Assembly (NCBI GenBank): GCA_002310095.1
Contig: DBYH01000014.1
Location: 25,293 to 61,885 of the forward strand
Source: Firmicutes bacterium UBA1191
GTDB lineage: Bacteria; Bacillota; Clostridia; Peptostreptococcales; Anaerovoracaceae
Direction of reading: 5' to 3'
DNA: 36,593 nucleotides
The notes below the pieces were generated by a model. It did no database searches. It saw only the letters and a program-made list of their open reading frames with translations, and was not told where the DNA came from. Shown piece by piece: positions 1-7,880 of this stretch; position 1 is the first letter of the stretch; the number at the start of each line of letters is the position of its first letter. A program made the position numbers and the translations under genes.

Positions 1-247
1 TGAACTGATATCTGTAGCCCTTGTTGACCTGTACCTTTCCAGCGTCGTCAACCCAAACTACTCTGAAAGTAACGCCTCTTTCAGGCTCTACCAGTCTCTC
101 GAGGAGAGCTGCTTCTTCATACTCAGGGTGCTGTTCAACAACTGGAATCAGTGAAGTCAGTACTTCTTCTACAGTCTGATGAAATTCAACTTCGCCAGGA
201 TTGTTAGCCTTGCACTGCTCAATGACTCTTTCTACATAGTTTGACAT
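1..247 (-). CDS. gdhA: NADP-type glutamate dehydrogenase, N-terminal fragment
   Basis: This is the 5' end of a gene that runs off the left edge; about 82 residues are visible. Reading from the ATG at 247, the protein begins MSNYVERVIEQ and contains EFHQTVEEVL, EQHPEYEEAALLERL, VEPERGVTFRV and WVDDAGKVQVNKGYRYQF. This is the characteristic N-terminal region of hexameric bacterial glutamate dehydrogenases, which interconvert 2-oxoglutarate plus ammonium and glutamate with NAD(P)H. A Shine-Dalgarno GGAGAAAAG lies just upstream of the ATG. The catalytic lysines and nucleotide-binding domain are outside the window, so NADP versus NAD preference is inferred from overall resemblance only. The gene is divergent from mgtE and has its own promoter. 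Confidence 0.9.
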   Translation of the reverse strand, partial: MSNYVERVIEQCKANNPGEVEFHQTVEEVLTSLIPVVEQHPEYEEAALLERLVEPERGVTFRVVWVDDAGKVQVNKGYRYQF

Positions 248-313
248 TTTACTTTTCTCCTTTTTAATAAATCGATTTAATTAATAAAGTATTTTAATGT
301 CCTTTGCGGAATA

Positions 314-342
314 ATGATAACACTTTGTTAATTTTCAGTCAA
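314..342 (-). promoter_or_regulatory. gdhA sigma-A-type promoter
   Basis: On the minus strand TTGACT (337-342) is followed after exactly 17 bases by TATCAT (314-319). The pair lies about 65 bp upstream of the gdhA start codon. It is a good match to the vegetative consensus. Confidence 0.7.
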
Positions 343-353
343 CGATATTGGAA

Positions 354-369
354 TGTATACAAATTGTAT
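354..369. promoter_or_regulatory. palindromic operator upstream of the gdhA -35
   Basis: TGTATACAA (354-362) overlaps a perfect dyad, ATACAA-A-TTGTAT (357-369), just upstream of the gdhA -35 box. The same TGTATACAA element recurs twice upstream of the transhydrogenase-like operon near 21.5 and 21.6 kb. Sites with a GTATAC core are typical of FadR-subfamily GntR regulators, but the regulator is not visible here and its identity is inference. Confidence 0.45.
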
Positions 370-486
370 TTGAGGCCCAAAATCCGCTCTGAATATGCTG
401 CAGATTTGTTCTTGATTTTGTTACTGAAAAATGACGAAAAATTACAGTGAAACAGTGACAAAAATCTTTAATTTTGAAGCCTGTTT

Positions 487-495
487 TGTTATACT
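487..495 (+). promoter_or_regulatory. mgtE extended -10 promoter
   Basis: TG-T-TATACT (487-495) is an extended -10 element about 44 bp upstream of the mgtE ATG; no convincing -35 box is present. The short leader leaves no room for an M-box (ykoK) magnesium riboswitch. Confidence 0.5.
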
Positions 496-538
496 TGAAT
501 AAGTGTGGACACAAAAACAGGAAAGGAGGTTTAGTATC

Positions 539-1987
539 ATGACTGAAGAAAAGATCATTGTGGAAACAGCTGATGACGCGGATCAGGTCGTCATGGACAT
601 GGAGACGAAGAACCAGCAGTTCGAAGAAGATACTGAAAAGGTTCTGGAACTCCTTCAGAACGGCGATTATTTTGATACGAGAAGCCTCCTTCTTAGCTAT
701 AACGAAGTAGATATCGCGGAGATTTTCGAGGAGATACTTGACGAACTCAGCATCGAAAAAGCGATCATCGCCTTCCGTATGCTGCCGAAGAATGTATCCG
801 TTGAAGTCTTCTCATATCTGCCGGGCGACGACCAGGTAAAGATCATCGATGGCATAACCGATAAGGAAATCGCCTTCATCATGGATGAGATGGACTTCGA
901 CGATAAGATCGACGTACTGGAGGAACTCCCTGCCAACATCGTCGATAAGATTCTCGACCAGACGCCGCGCGAAGAGCGCAGACTGATCAACGTCTTCCTC
1001 AACTACCCTGAGGACAGCGCCGGCTCTCTGATGACCCCTGACTACATCAGTCTTCAGGAGACAATGACCGTACGCCAGGCTCTGGACCACATCAAAAAAC
1101 AGGGAATGGACAGTGAGACAGTCTATACCTGTTACGTCAAGCACGGCGGAAGAGAACTTGAAGGGATCGTTTCCCTCAGCGCCCTTGTAACAGCCGATGA
1201 CGACGTGCTCGTCTCGGACCTGATGCACAAAGACTACGTATACGTAAGCGTATACGACGACCAGGAAGAAGTTGCCGAGGTGTTCAAGAAGTACGGCTTC
1301 CTGGCCATCCCGGTCGTAGACAATGAAAACAGACTCGTCGGCATCGTAACAGTCGACGATATCATGGAAGTTATCGAAGAAGAGGCCACCGAGGATATCG
1401 AGCGTATGGGCGGTATTGTCGGTAACGAGCCTGACGATAAATATCTGGACATAGGCGTATTCAGACATGTGAGGAACAGGCTTCCGTGGCTCCTGTTCAT
1501 GACGGTAATGCTCATGATAACAGGAACGCTGATCGCACAGTTCGAGGAAGTTCTCTCACAGGTTATCATCCTGGTGGCATACCTGCCTCTCCTCATGGGT
1601 ACCGGCGGTAACACGGGAACACAGGCAGCGACGCTGATTATCCGTGGACTTTCCGTCGACGAAGTCGACCTGAAGGACGTGGGCAAGATTCTCTGGAAGG
1701 AGCTGCGTGTCAGCATTATTCTGGGAATCGTTCTCAGCGTCTTCAACTTCCTGAAGATAGTCATCGTGGACGGACAGTCTCCGCTCATCGCCCTGACCGT
1801 AGCCTTGTCCATGATAATGGTCATCGTATTCGCCAAGCTGCTTGGCGGAATGCTTCCGATGCTGGCCAAGAAAGTCGGCGTGGACCCTGCCCTCATGGCG
1901 ACGCCGATGATCTCATCCCTGACGGACATGGTTTCATCCTGCATCTATCTGCTGACCGCGTCGATTCTTCTGGGAATCGCGCTGTGA
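539..1987 (+). CDS. mgtE: MgtE-type magnesium transporter
   Basis: This 482-residue protein has the full MgtE architecture: an acidic helical MgtE_N domain (about residues 35-140), a tandem CBS pair (about 145-275) and a C-terminal membrane domain with about five transmembrane segments (about 300-482). The pore region carries the family signature GTGGNTGTQAA, and the later VDPALMATP...LTD segment contains the conserved aspartates near the metal site. MgtE is a dimeric Mg2+ channel gated by magnesium binding to the cytosolic N and CBS domains. The ATG at 539 was chosen because AAAGGAGGT lies 9-10 bases upstream. An in-frame GTG at 503 would place this Shine-Dalgarno inside the gene. Two ATP-grasp genes follow on the same strand after 42 bp. 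Confidence 0.95.
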   Translation: MTEEKIIVETADDADQVVMDMETKNQQFEEDTEKVLELLQNGDYFDTRSLLLSYNEVDIAEIFEEILDELSIEKAIIAFRMLPKNVSVEVFSYLPGDDQVKIIDGITDKEIAFIMDEMDFDDKIDVLEELPANIVDKILDQTPREERRLINVFLNYPEDSAGSLMTPDYISLQETMTVRQALDHIKKQGMDSETVYTCYVKHGGRELEGIVSLSALVTADDDVLVSDLMHKDYVYVSVYDDQEEVAEVFKKYGFLAIPVVDNENRLVGIVTVDDIMEVIEEEATEDIERMGGIVGNEPDDKYLDIGVFRHVRNRLPWLLFMTVMLMITGTLIAQFEEVLSQVIILVAYLPLLMGTGGNTGTQAATLIIRGLSVDEVDLKDVGKILWKELRVSIILGIVLSVFNFLKIVIVDGQSPLIALTVALSMIMVIVFAKLLGGMLPMLAKKVGVDPALMATPMISSLTDMVSSCIYLLTASILLGIAL

Positions 1988-2029
1988 AATACATTTGTTA
2001 ATTTGCTGTAATTGTGAAAGGCGTCTGAA

Positions 2030-4150
2030 ATGGGAAAATTGTTTAATAAACTTGCAAAACAGATAAAAACAGAACAGCCATCTGCGGATAGTGCGGATAC
2101 CGCCAAAACACTAAGGAACGAAATAGAAAAACTGTATGAAGGCGGGACCGGCTATGAAGAAGTTGCTCAGAGAATAAGTAATTATTCTGACAGGCAGCTC
2201 AGCAAGAAGAGAGAAGCAATATCCGAAACTGCAGAAAATATCAAAGCAAAGTATTACGATATTTACGAATGCGCTCTTGATGATGAAACTGCAATGGCGA
2301 TGGCTTCAGATTTTCACACGTACAAAAAACTGTTTAAGATCAAGATGAAGCCATACTTAAAGGCGGATTTTTATAATATGTGCTTTGAGGACCGGCTCGC
2401 CGCGATTGAGAAAGACGGTTCGATCCGTAAACGGGCGGACCGGTACGGAATAGAACGTATGGCGGAGAAACTTGGAAAATCCAAGCTGGAAATAATCCGC
2501 GAATACTCGGACAGAATAGACGAGCTTGGCGTTACATTTGCTCAGTTCAACTATAATGAGATGTACAAAATGACATCCTCCATGCAGGCAATACGCGCGG
2601 ACTATCTGAACAAGAAGACAGACCGCATTAACAAGACATACGATGCCATCATTGAAAGCATGGGGATTTCAAAAAAAGAATTAAAGCAGCGGATAAGAGA
2701 TATTAACAGCACCTCAGATTATAAGGTCAACACAATGTCGTTCTATAATCTGGAGCTTGATAAAAAAAGTGATGAAGAAATTGCTGCTGTCCTTCAGCAG
2801 GCCCATGACGCTTCCGCCCTCGGGAAAAAACTCCGGATATTCCTTGATGACGTCAAATTCGGAAAAATTGATTTTTCAGAGGTGGAAGAATCACTCAATG
2901 AAATGTATGACCTTTGCAAGGTCTTTGTTACCGAACGAAGAGTTGAAGGTTTTAAGGATTTATATTCTGAGAGCATACAGGAAACAATGACTCAGGAAGA
3001 TCTTTATCAGAGATTTCTCGATTACATGGTAACAAATCTGACATTAAGCTTCAGTACCAAGGAATACGTTGCTTTCGGGTTTGCAGATAAAAGTTTCGTT
3101 AAACGTCTGGAATATGTTTCAGACGCTGAAAACAGACGTTTGATTGCGCACATGACAACTGATGAAGCAAGGGATCTTCTCAACGATAAATATAAGACAT
3201 ATGAGATTTTCAAAAAATGGTATCGAAGAGAGATTCTCCTGGTCAAAGACAAGAGCGATTATGACACGTTTGAAAAATTCTTTGATTCACATGACTCATT
3301 TGTGAAGAAATCTCTTACTGGAGCCATGGGAAAAGAAGTTGAACTCATTATTACAGAAGACGAAGATGCAGATGAACTCTTTGAACGGTTTACGGATGAG
3401 CCGGACGGCGTAATCGTAGAAGAAGTCGTAAAGGCACACCCGGCCATAGCACAGTTTAATCCCGACTCCGTTAATACGGTTCGGCTTGTTTCATACTACA
3501 ATGGCGAGAAGGTTCTGTTCCCAAGCGTCACAATGCGAATCGGAATGAAAGGTTCATTCGTTGATAACGCCGGTTCCGGCGGTATTTCGGTGCGTATCGA
3601 TCAGTCCACAGGAGAAATAGTCACGGACGGATACCGGCAGAATGGTGTTTCATTCACCTCTCACCCTGATTCCGGAGTAACGTTCAAGGGAACTCAGATC
3701 CCGCACTGGGATAAGCTCCTTGACTTGGGCCGCGAAATTGCGACGATGGTTCCCGGCGCTTGCTATGTTGGCTGGGATCTTGCTCTTAATGAAGATTCCG
3801 AATGGGTCATTATTGAAGGCAACCCTATCCCTCAATTGTTCGGAATACAAAGCACTACCGGCACAGGTGCATGGAACAGCATCTACGACCTGTTCCTGAA
3901 ATGCAAAAAAAACGACGTTCATGAGAAAGTGTATCTTATGCCGTACGCGCATATCACGCCGAGCAAAAGGAATATTTATCTTTCAGATCTTTCAGCTCAA
4001 ACCGGCATCTCATACGAAGAAATATACTACAAAGCCATGCGCGCATACGCATATTATAATATTCCATTCAATGTATTTGCTGAGGAGCAACTCATTCTAA
4101 AAGATGAGTCGGAACTAGAAATGTACGAGGAAAAAGCTCAGATTAATTAA
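2030..4150 (+). CDS. ATP-grasp protein (sugar-transfer-associated type) with helical N-terminal repeats
   Basis: A 706-residue cytosolic protein without signal peptide or membrane segment. The C-terminal part (about residues 380-690) looks like the ATP-grasp family often annotated 'sugar-transfer associated'. Visible features are DKYKTYEIFKKWYRRE, the nucleotide-loop lysines near KKSLTGAMGK (about 425), HPAIAQFNPDSVNTVRLVS, DNAGSGGISVRID, and the metal-binding GWDLALN...IIEGNP (about 596). ATP-grasp enzymes usually ligate a carboxylate, via acyl phosphate, to an amine, thiol or other nucleophile; the substrate here is unknown. The N-terminal half is helical and contains at least two related units about 63 residues apart (KLGKSKLEII and SMGISKKELK). 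The weak Shine-Dalgarno GAAAGGCG precedes the ATG at 2030. Base composition is clearly more AT-rich than mgtE, suggesting a separate origin. The next gene is its paralogue. Confidence 0.75.
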   Translation: MGKLFNKLAKQIKTEQPSADSADTAKTLRNEIEKLYEGGTGYEEVAQRISNYSDRQLSKKREAISETAENIKAKYYDIYECALDDETAMAMASDFHTYKKLFKIKMKPYLKADFYNMCFEDRLAAIEKDGSIRKRADRYGIERMAEKLGKSKLEIIREYSDRIDELGVTFAQFNYNEMYKMTSSMQAIRADYLNKKTDRINKTYDAIIESMGISKKELKQRIRDINSTSDYKVNTMSFYNLELDKKSDEEIAAVLQQAHDASALGKKLRIFLDDVKFGKIDFSEVEESLNEMYDLCKVFVTERRVEGFKDLYSESIQETMTQEDLYQRFLDYMVTNLTLSFSTKEYVAFGFADKSFVKRLEYVSDAENRRLIAHMTTDEARDLLNDKYKTYEIFKKWYRREILLVKDKSDYDTFEKFFDSHDSFVKKSLTGAMGKEVELIITEDEDADELFERFTDEPDGVIVEEVVKAHPAIAQFNPDSVNTVRLVSYYNGEKVLFPSVTMRIGMKGSFVDNAGSGGISVRIDQSTGEIVTDGYRQNGVSFTSHPDSGVTFKGTQIPHWDKLLDLGREIATMVPGACYVGWDLALNEDSEWVIIEGNPIPQLFGIQSTTGTGAWNSIYDLFLKCKKNDVHEKVYLMPYAHITPSKRNIYLSDLSAQTGISYEEIYYKAMRAYAYYNIPFNVFAEEQLILKDESELEMYEEKAQIN

Positions 4151-4161
4151 GGAGAACCGCA

Positions 4162-6099
4162 ATGGCAGGATTATTCAAATCATTCGGAAAAACCATTTCT
4201 ACTGGCAGCGCAGAAGCCGCAGCAGGCGCAGCTGATGAGGCAAAGCGTGAAAAGGAAATAATGAAAATAGCAAAATCAAAGGGACTCAGTTACGATGATA
4301 TCGTATCTGATATTGATTCTGCAAAGGAGAAATATGGCGTTAAAAGAAAGGAATACATAAGCTACCGTTTTTTTGACATTCCTGAAGATAAGCGCCGGGA
4401 GAAAGCCTCTGAAATCAAAAAGGACAGAAGGATCAGTAAAATCGCAAAAAAGACAGGCTGGGATCCGGAAAAGGCCTGTAATGAACTGGACCGCGCCAAA
4501 GAACAGTACGGCATATTAAACAGAGAATATGTCAAGCACGCTTTATACGATGTGCCTGAAGAGGACTGGATGAAGATTATTCTCAAAGACAGAGATGCCT
4601 CTGTCCTTGAAAAGATAAGCAATGAAACAGGAATAGCCCTTGATGTGATTGCTGAAAAGCTGAATAACGCCAGAAACGTAGCTGACGTAACAACAGACGA
4701 ATTCTACAGGAGGAAGCTTTGGGAACTGACAGATAGTGAAATTTCAAGGCTGATTGAGGACACACGCACCCATAAAGAAAGAAGAGATGTGAAGTACAAT
4801 TATCTTCAGTCCATCAGCGGCAAGCCGAAGAAAGAAATTGTAGACAATATAGTACGTTTGAGAAAACTGGATTTATTCCCGATTACTATCTATTCATTCT
4901 ACAAGTACGGTTTTATCTATCTGGATGAAGACAATCAGTTAATAGTTCTTGAAGCACTGAAGAGAATCCGTGCGCTGAGAGATGAACTCGCGATTGATTT
5001 GGATAACGGCGACGTCATTTCCGCGAAGAAAAAGTATGACGCCGGTTCAGAATTGATAGAAAAATACCTTTCGGAAGAAGCAATTTCAGATCTTGGCGAG
5101 CTTGTTGCTGAAAAAGTCCCGGATGTGAAAGAGGAAGACATCAGAAGACTGGCAATCGACCTCGAGTGCAATAGTGTTCTGCTGCTGTATACTCACAGTG
5201 ACTACTTCGACTTCCATTTTTCAAAAAAACCATTTGAAGAAAGAGTTACGTTCCTGAGCGGACTGGAGAAAAAAGAAGCTCTGAAAATACTCAATCCTAT
5301 GGATAAGCGAGTTGTTCTCGACGATAAATACCTGTCATATGAGTACTTCAAAAAATGGTATTTCAGGGACGCTGTCGTAATAGAAACAACTGATGACTAC
5401 GATAAGTTCGCTGAATTTATGAAAAGCCATAATAAAGGAATCAAGAAACCTTTTGCCGGGCTTCAGGGAAGAGGCATTGAAATACTGCATTATGAAGACG
5501 ATGAGAGCCTGAAACTCACACTTGACAATATCATTGAGAACGAAGGTAAATTCATCTTGGAAGAGCTGATCGAGGCTCATCCGATGATGAAAGAAATATA
5601 TCCGGACAGTATTAATACCGTAAGAATCAACACACTTGTTCACAACGGCACCGTTACTCACCTCATGCCGTTCTTCAGAGCCGGCACTGGCGGCAATATT
5701 GTAGACAACGGAGCACAGGGAGGAGTCATGGCCTCCATTGATATTGAAACTGGTGAAATGATATCAGGTGCTACTGCTCATGATGGAAGAATGTATGACC
5801 GCCACCCTGATACGGGCACGATGTTCAAAGGCATTAAATTCCCGAAATGGCAGGAAGACCTGGATATGACTGCAGAACTTGCCCTGAAGGTAGCAAAAGA
5901 CCATGATCTGCTGTTCATAGGCTGGGATACCACCTATACCGCAGATGAAAAATGGATTATTGTTGAAGCAAACGGAGAGCCGTCCATACAGCTGACACAG
6001 ATGGGAATTGAAATAGGAGTCAAAGATGAATTCAGGAAAATAATACGACCTGTATTGGCTGATTTGACGAAAGATGAGGCGGAAGACGAAATGGAATAA
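4162..6099 (+). CDS. second ATP-grasp paralogue with about 58-residue helical repeats
   Basis: This 645-residue protein starts 11 bp after its paralogue behind the Shine-Dalgarno AAGGAG. The ATP-grasp module (about residues 370-640) aligns with the upstream protein: DKYLSYEYFKKWYFRD, KKPFAGLQGRG (about 427), HPMMKEIYPDSINTVRIN, DNGAQGGVMASID and GWDTTYT...IVEANGEP (about 601). The N-terminal part contains four repeats. Their conserved glycines fall at residues 41, 99, 157 and 220, giving spacings of 58, 58 and 63. Each repeat follows a pattern of hydrophobic-x-x-x-[ST]-x-G, then a helix ending in A-[KR]-x-x-x-G, then E-[YF]. An N-terminal stretch rich in Ala and Gly (residues 13-27) may be a linker. 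Substrate and pathway are unknown. The operon ends at a strong terminator directly after the stop codon. Confidence 0.75.
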   Translation: MAGLFKSFGKTISTGSAEAAAGAADEAKREKEIMKIAKSKGLSYDDIVSDIDSAKEKYGVKRKEYISYRFFDIPEDKRREKASEIKKDRRISKIAKKTGWDPEKACNELDRAKEQYGILNREYVKHALYDVPEEDWMKIILKDRDASVLEKISNETGIALDVIAEKLNNARNVADVTTDEFYRRKLWELTDSEISRLIEDTRTHKERRDVKYNYLQSISGKPKKEIVDNIVRLRKLDLFPITIYSFYKYGFIYLDEDNQLIVLEALKRIRALRDELAIDLDNGDVISAKKKYDAGSELIEKYLSEEAISDLGELVAEKVPDVKEEDIRRLAIDLECNSVLLLYTHSDYFDFHFSKKPFEERVTFLSGLEKKEALKILNPMDKRVVLDDKYLSYEYFKKWYFRDAVVIETTDDYDKFAEFMKSHNKGIKKPFAGLQGRGIEILHYEDDESLKLTLDNIIENEGKFILEELIEAHPMMKEIYPDSINTVRINTLVHNGTVTHLMPFFRAGTGGNIVDNGAQGGVMASIDIETGEMISGATAHDGRMYDRHPDTGTMFKGIKFPKWQEDLDMTAELALKVAKDHDLLFIGWDTTYTADEKWIIVEANGEPSIQLTQMGIEIGVKDEFRKIIRPVLADLTKDEAEDEME

Positions 6100-6128
6100 A
6101 AAAAGGCTGCGCGACGCAGCCTTTTTTA
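6098..6128. terminator. bidirectional intrinsic terminator
   Basis: The stem GGCTGCG/CGCAGCC (6105-6111/6115-6121) has a CGA loop, an A run on the left and a T run on the right. It begins at the stop codon of the second ATP-grasp gene and ends just before the crotonase stop, so it can serve both strands. Confidence 0.9.
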
Positions 6129-6134
6129 TTGCTC

Positions 6135-6911
6135 TTATTTGTTCTTGAACTCAGGCGCCCTCTTCTCCAGGAATGCCGTCGTGCCCTCTTTCATGTCCTC
6201 GGACGAGAATGAGAGTCCGAATGAGTTGACTTCCAGTTCTGAAGCGGACTTCATGTCCATGTCGTATCCGTTGTTGATTGCGTGCTTGGCAACCTCGACG
6301 GCAATCGGAGCCTTGCTCATGATGGTCTTCGCAAGGGCTTCGCAAGTCGGGATCAGTTCTTCAGGCTCGACAACCTTCTCAACCAGTCCGATTCTTCCGG
6401 CTTCTTCTGCGCCGATTACTTCAGCTGTATAGATCAGATACTTGGCCATGCCCTTTCCGACCAGTCTTGACAGTCTCTGTGTTCCGCCGAATCCCGGGAT
6501 GAGTCCCAGGCCTACTTCAGGCTGACCGAACTTGGCCTTCGCCGAAGCGATGCGGATGTCGCAGGCCATTGAAAGCTCGCAGCCGCCTCCCAGAGCGAAT
6601 CCGTTGACCGCGGCTATTACAGGCTTGCTGACGTTTTCGATGAAGTTCATCGTGCGGTGACCTGCCTTTGCAAAAGCTCTAGCCTCGATTGTGTTGAGAC
6701 CCGCCATCTCCGCGATGTCAGCGCCGGCGACGAATGATCTTCCTTCGCCTGTCAGAATCGCGACTCTCGCGTCAGCGTCAGCGTCGAATTCCGCAAAAGC
6801 ATCATAGAGCTCAGCCAGAACCTTGCTGTTGAGGGCGTTGAGGGCCTCAGGTCTGTTGACTGTGATGTAGGCGATTCCGTCCTTTACTTCGTATTTCAGT
6901 GTTTCGTACAT
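6135..6911 (-). CDS. crt: crotonase / enoyl-CoA hydratase (probable 3-hydroxybutyryl-CoA dehydratase)
   Basis: This 258-residue protein belongs to the crotonase superfamily. It has the oxyanion-hole segment FVAGADIAEM (about 60-69), GFALGGGCELSM containing catalytic Glu112, and FGQPEVGLGLIPGFGGTQRL containing catalytic Glu132. The 20-residue spacing between these matches the two catalytic glutamates of classical enoyl-CoA hydratases, so hydratase activity on short-chain enoyl-CoA such as crotonyl-CoA is likely. This is a step of butyrate or amino-acid fermentation, or of beta-oxidation run in reverse. The ATG at 6911 is preferred over a TTG at 6932 because AAGGAG lies between them. It stands alone: no thiolase, 3-hydroxybutyryl-CoA dehydrogenase or butyryl-CoA dehydrogenase is adjacent. 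The etfAB genes in this window could belong to the same fermentation. Confidence 0.88.
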   Translation of the reverse strand: MYETLKYEVKDGIAYITVNRPEALNALNSKVLAELYDAFAEFDADADARVAILTGEGRSFVAGADIAEMAGLNTIEARAFAKAGHRTMNFIENVSKPVIAAVNGFALGGGCELSMACDIRIASAKAKFGQPEVGLGLIPGFGGTQRLSRLVGKGMAKYLIYTAEVIGAEEAGRIGLVEKVVEPEELIPTCEALAKTIMSKAPIAVEVAKHAINNGYDMDMKSASELEVNSFGLSFSSEDMKEGTTAFLEKRAPEFKNK

Positions 6912-6977
6912 GATGTATCTTTCTCCTTCCAAGAATATGATTATCTGAATATATTAATTGCGTCGATTCTCGCGCTC

Positions 6978-6986
6978 ATTATATCA
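6978..6986 (-). promoter_or_regulatory. crotonase extended -10 promoter
   Basis: On the minus strand TG-A-TATAAT covers 6978-6986 and overlaps the stop codon of the upstream permease. The -10 hexamer is perfect, but no clear -35 box is seen. It would give the crotonase gene independent expression. Confidence 0.5.
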
Positions 6987-7880
6987 CAAACCCTCACGCT
7001 GTTCATCAAGTTTGCCCTTTTCTTTTATGACCACATAACCCGCCGCGACGACGACTATTCCGCCTATTATCTGCATGGCGGTGAGACTCTCGTGAAGGAA
7101 AAAAGCTCCGCATATTGCCGTGCTTACAGGCAGAAAATTCGAGTAGACTGCCGATGGAGTAGGACCAATGACCTTCAGCGCGTTTACCACGATTACATAT
7201 CCTATGGCCGAGCTGATCACTCCCATGTAGAGCACTACAAGCCACAGGCCCGGAGTCCACTGGGATATCGGAAGCATGTTGTGCAGCGCTACTGGCGAAA
7301 GGATGATCGTCGAACCGAGCAGCTGCAGAAAAGCCAGGCTCACAGGATCGTACTCTTCAAGAGACGCCGTGAGGAAGTTGTAGAAATTCCAGCTGAGCAC
7401 CGCTCCGAAAGCGAGCAGATAGCCGATTATCCTCCCCTGGAAGATGATGCTGAAATCAGATCCAATGACGAACACGATTCCGAGGATGCAGAACACTATG
7501 CCGATTATTATCCTACTGTTCGCTTTGCGCTTGAAAACTATCCTCTCGATTATTACGGAAATCGCCGGCACGAATGACAGGACGATCGTGATAAGCGCCA
7601 CAGGCAGATAAGTCATGGCGTTGTACTCGCACTCGTAATAAAGAATCTCGCCGAAAAGAACGCACGCGATGAGAACAGGTATGTCCTTCTTGTGCAGGAA
7701 GAAATAGTTCTTCGTTACGAGCTTGATGACTCCGATGATTATGGCTCCAAGCAGAAACCTCACGAACATGAGGCTCGTCGGCGTCATGTCGTACATGCCA
7801 AATTTGGCCACGACATAGTCGAAGCCCCAGGTCATTACAAGAAGAATCATTAAGATGTGAGCCTTGATTTTGCTATTCAT
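6984..7880 (-). CDS. EamA-family (DMT superfamily) permease
   Basis: A 298-residue membrane protein with about ten hydrophobic segments arranged as two EamA halves. The first half contains the typical WGFDYVVAKFG and MTPTSLMFVRFLLG segments; the second contains the GAVLSWNFYNF and YSNFLPVSTAICGAFFLHESLT segments. DMT permeases usually export small metabolites such as amino acids, their derivatives or nucleotide-linked compounds. It is the last gene of the LuxE-LuxC operon. Its ATG overlaps the end of the LarA-like gene by 8 bp, indicating translational coupling. A role in exporting or importing the pathway's substrate or product is therefore plausible, but that is inference from position only. 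Confidence 0.85.
   Translation of the reverse strand: MNSKIKAHILMILLVMTWGFDYVVAKFGMYDMTPTSLMFVRFLLGAIIIGVIKLVTKNYFFLHKKDIPVLIACVLFGEILYYECEYNAMTYLPVALITIVLSFVPAISVIIERIVFKRKANSRIIIGIVFCILGIVFVIGSDFSIIFQGRIIGYLLAFGAVLSWNFYNFLTASLEEYDPVSLAFLQLLGSTIILSPVALHNMLPISQWTPGLWLVVLYMGVISSAIGYVIVVNALKVIGPTPSAVYSNFLPVSTAICGAFFLHESLTAMQIIGGIVVVAAGYVVIKEKGKLDEQREGL

Noticed and set aside
248..538. M-box magnesium riboswitch before mgtE
   Set aside because: The promoter candidate is only about 44 bp before the start codon, and no riboswitch-like hairpins are seen in the gap.
503..538. Upstream GTG start for mgtE
   Set aside because: It would place the strong AAAGGAGGT inside the coding region and has no ribosome-binding site of its own.
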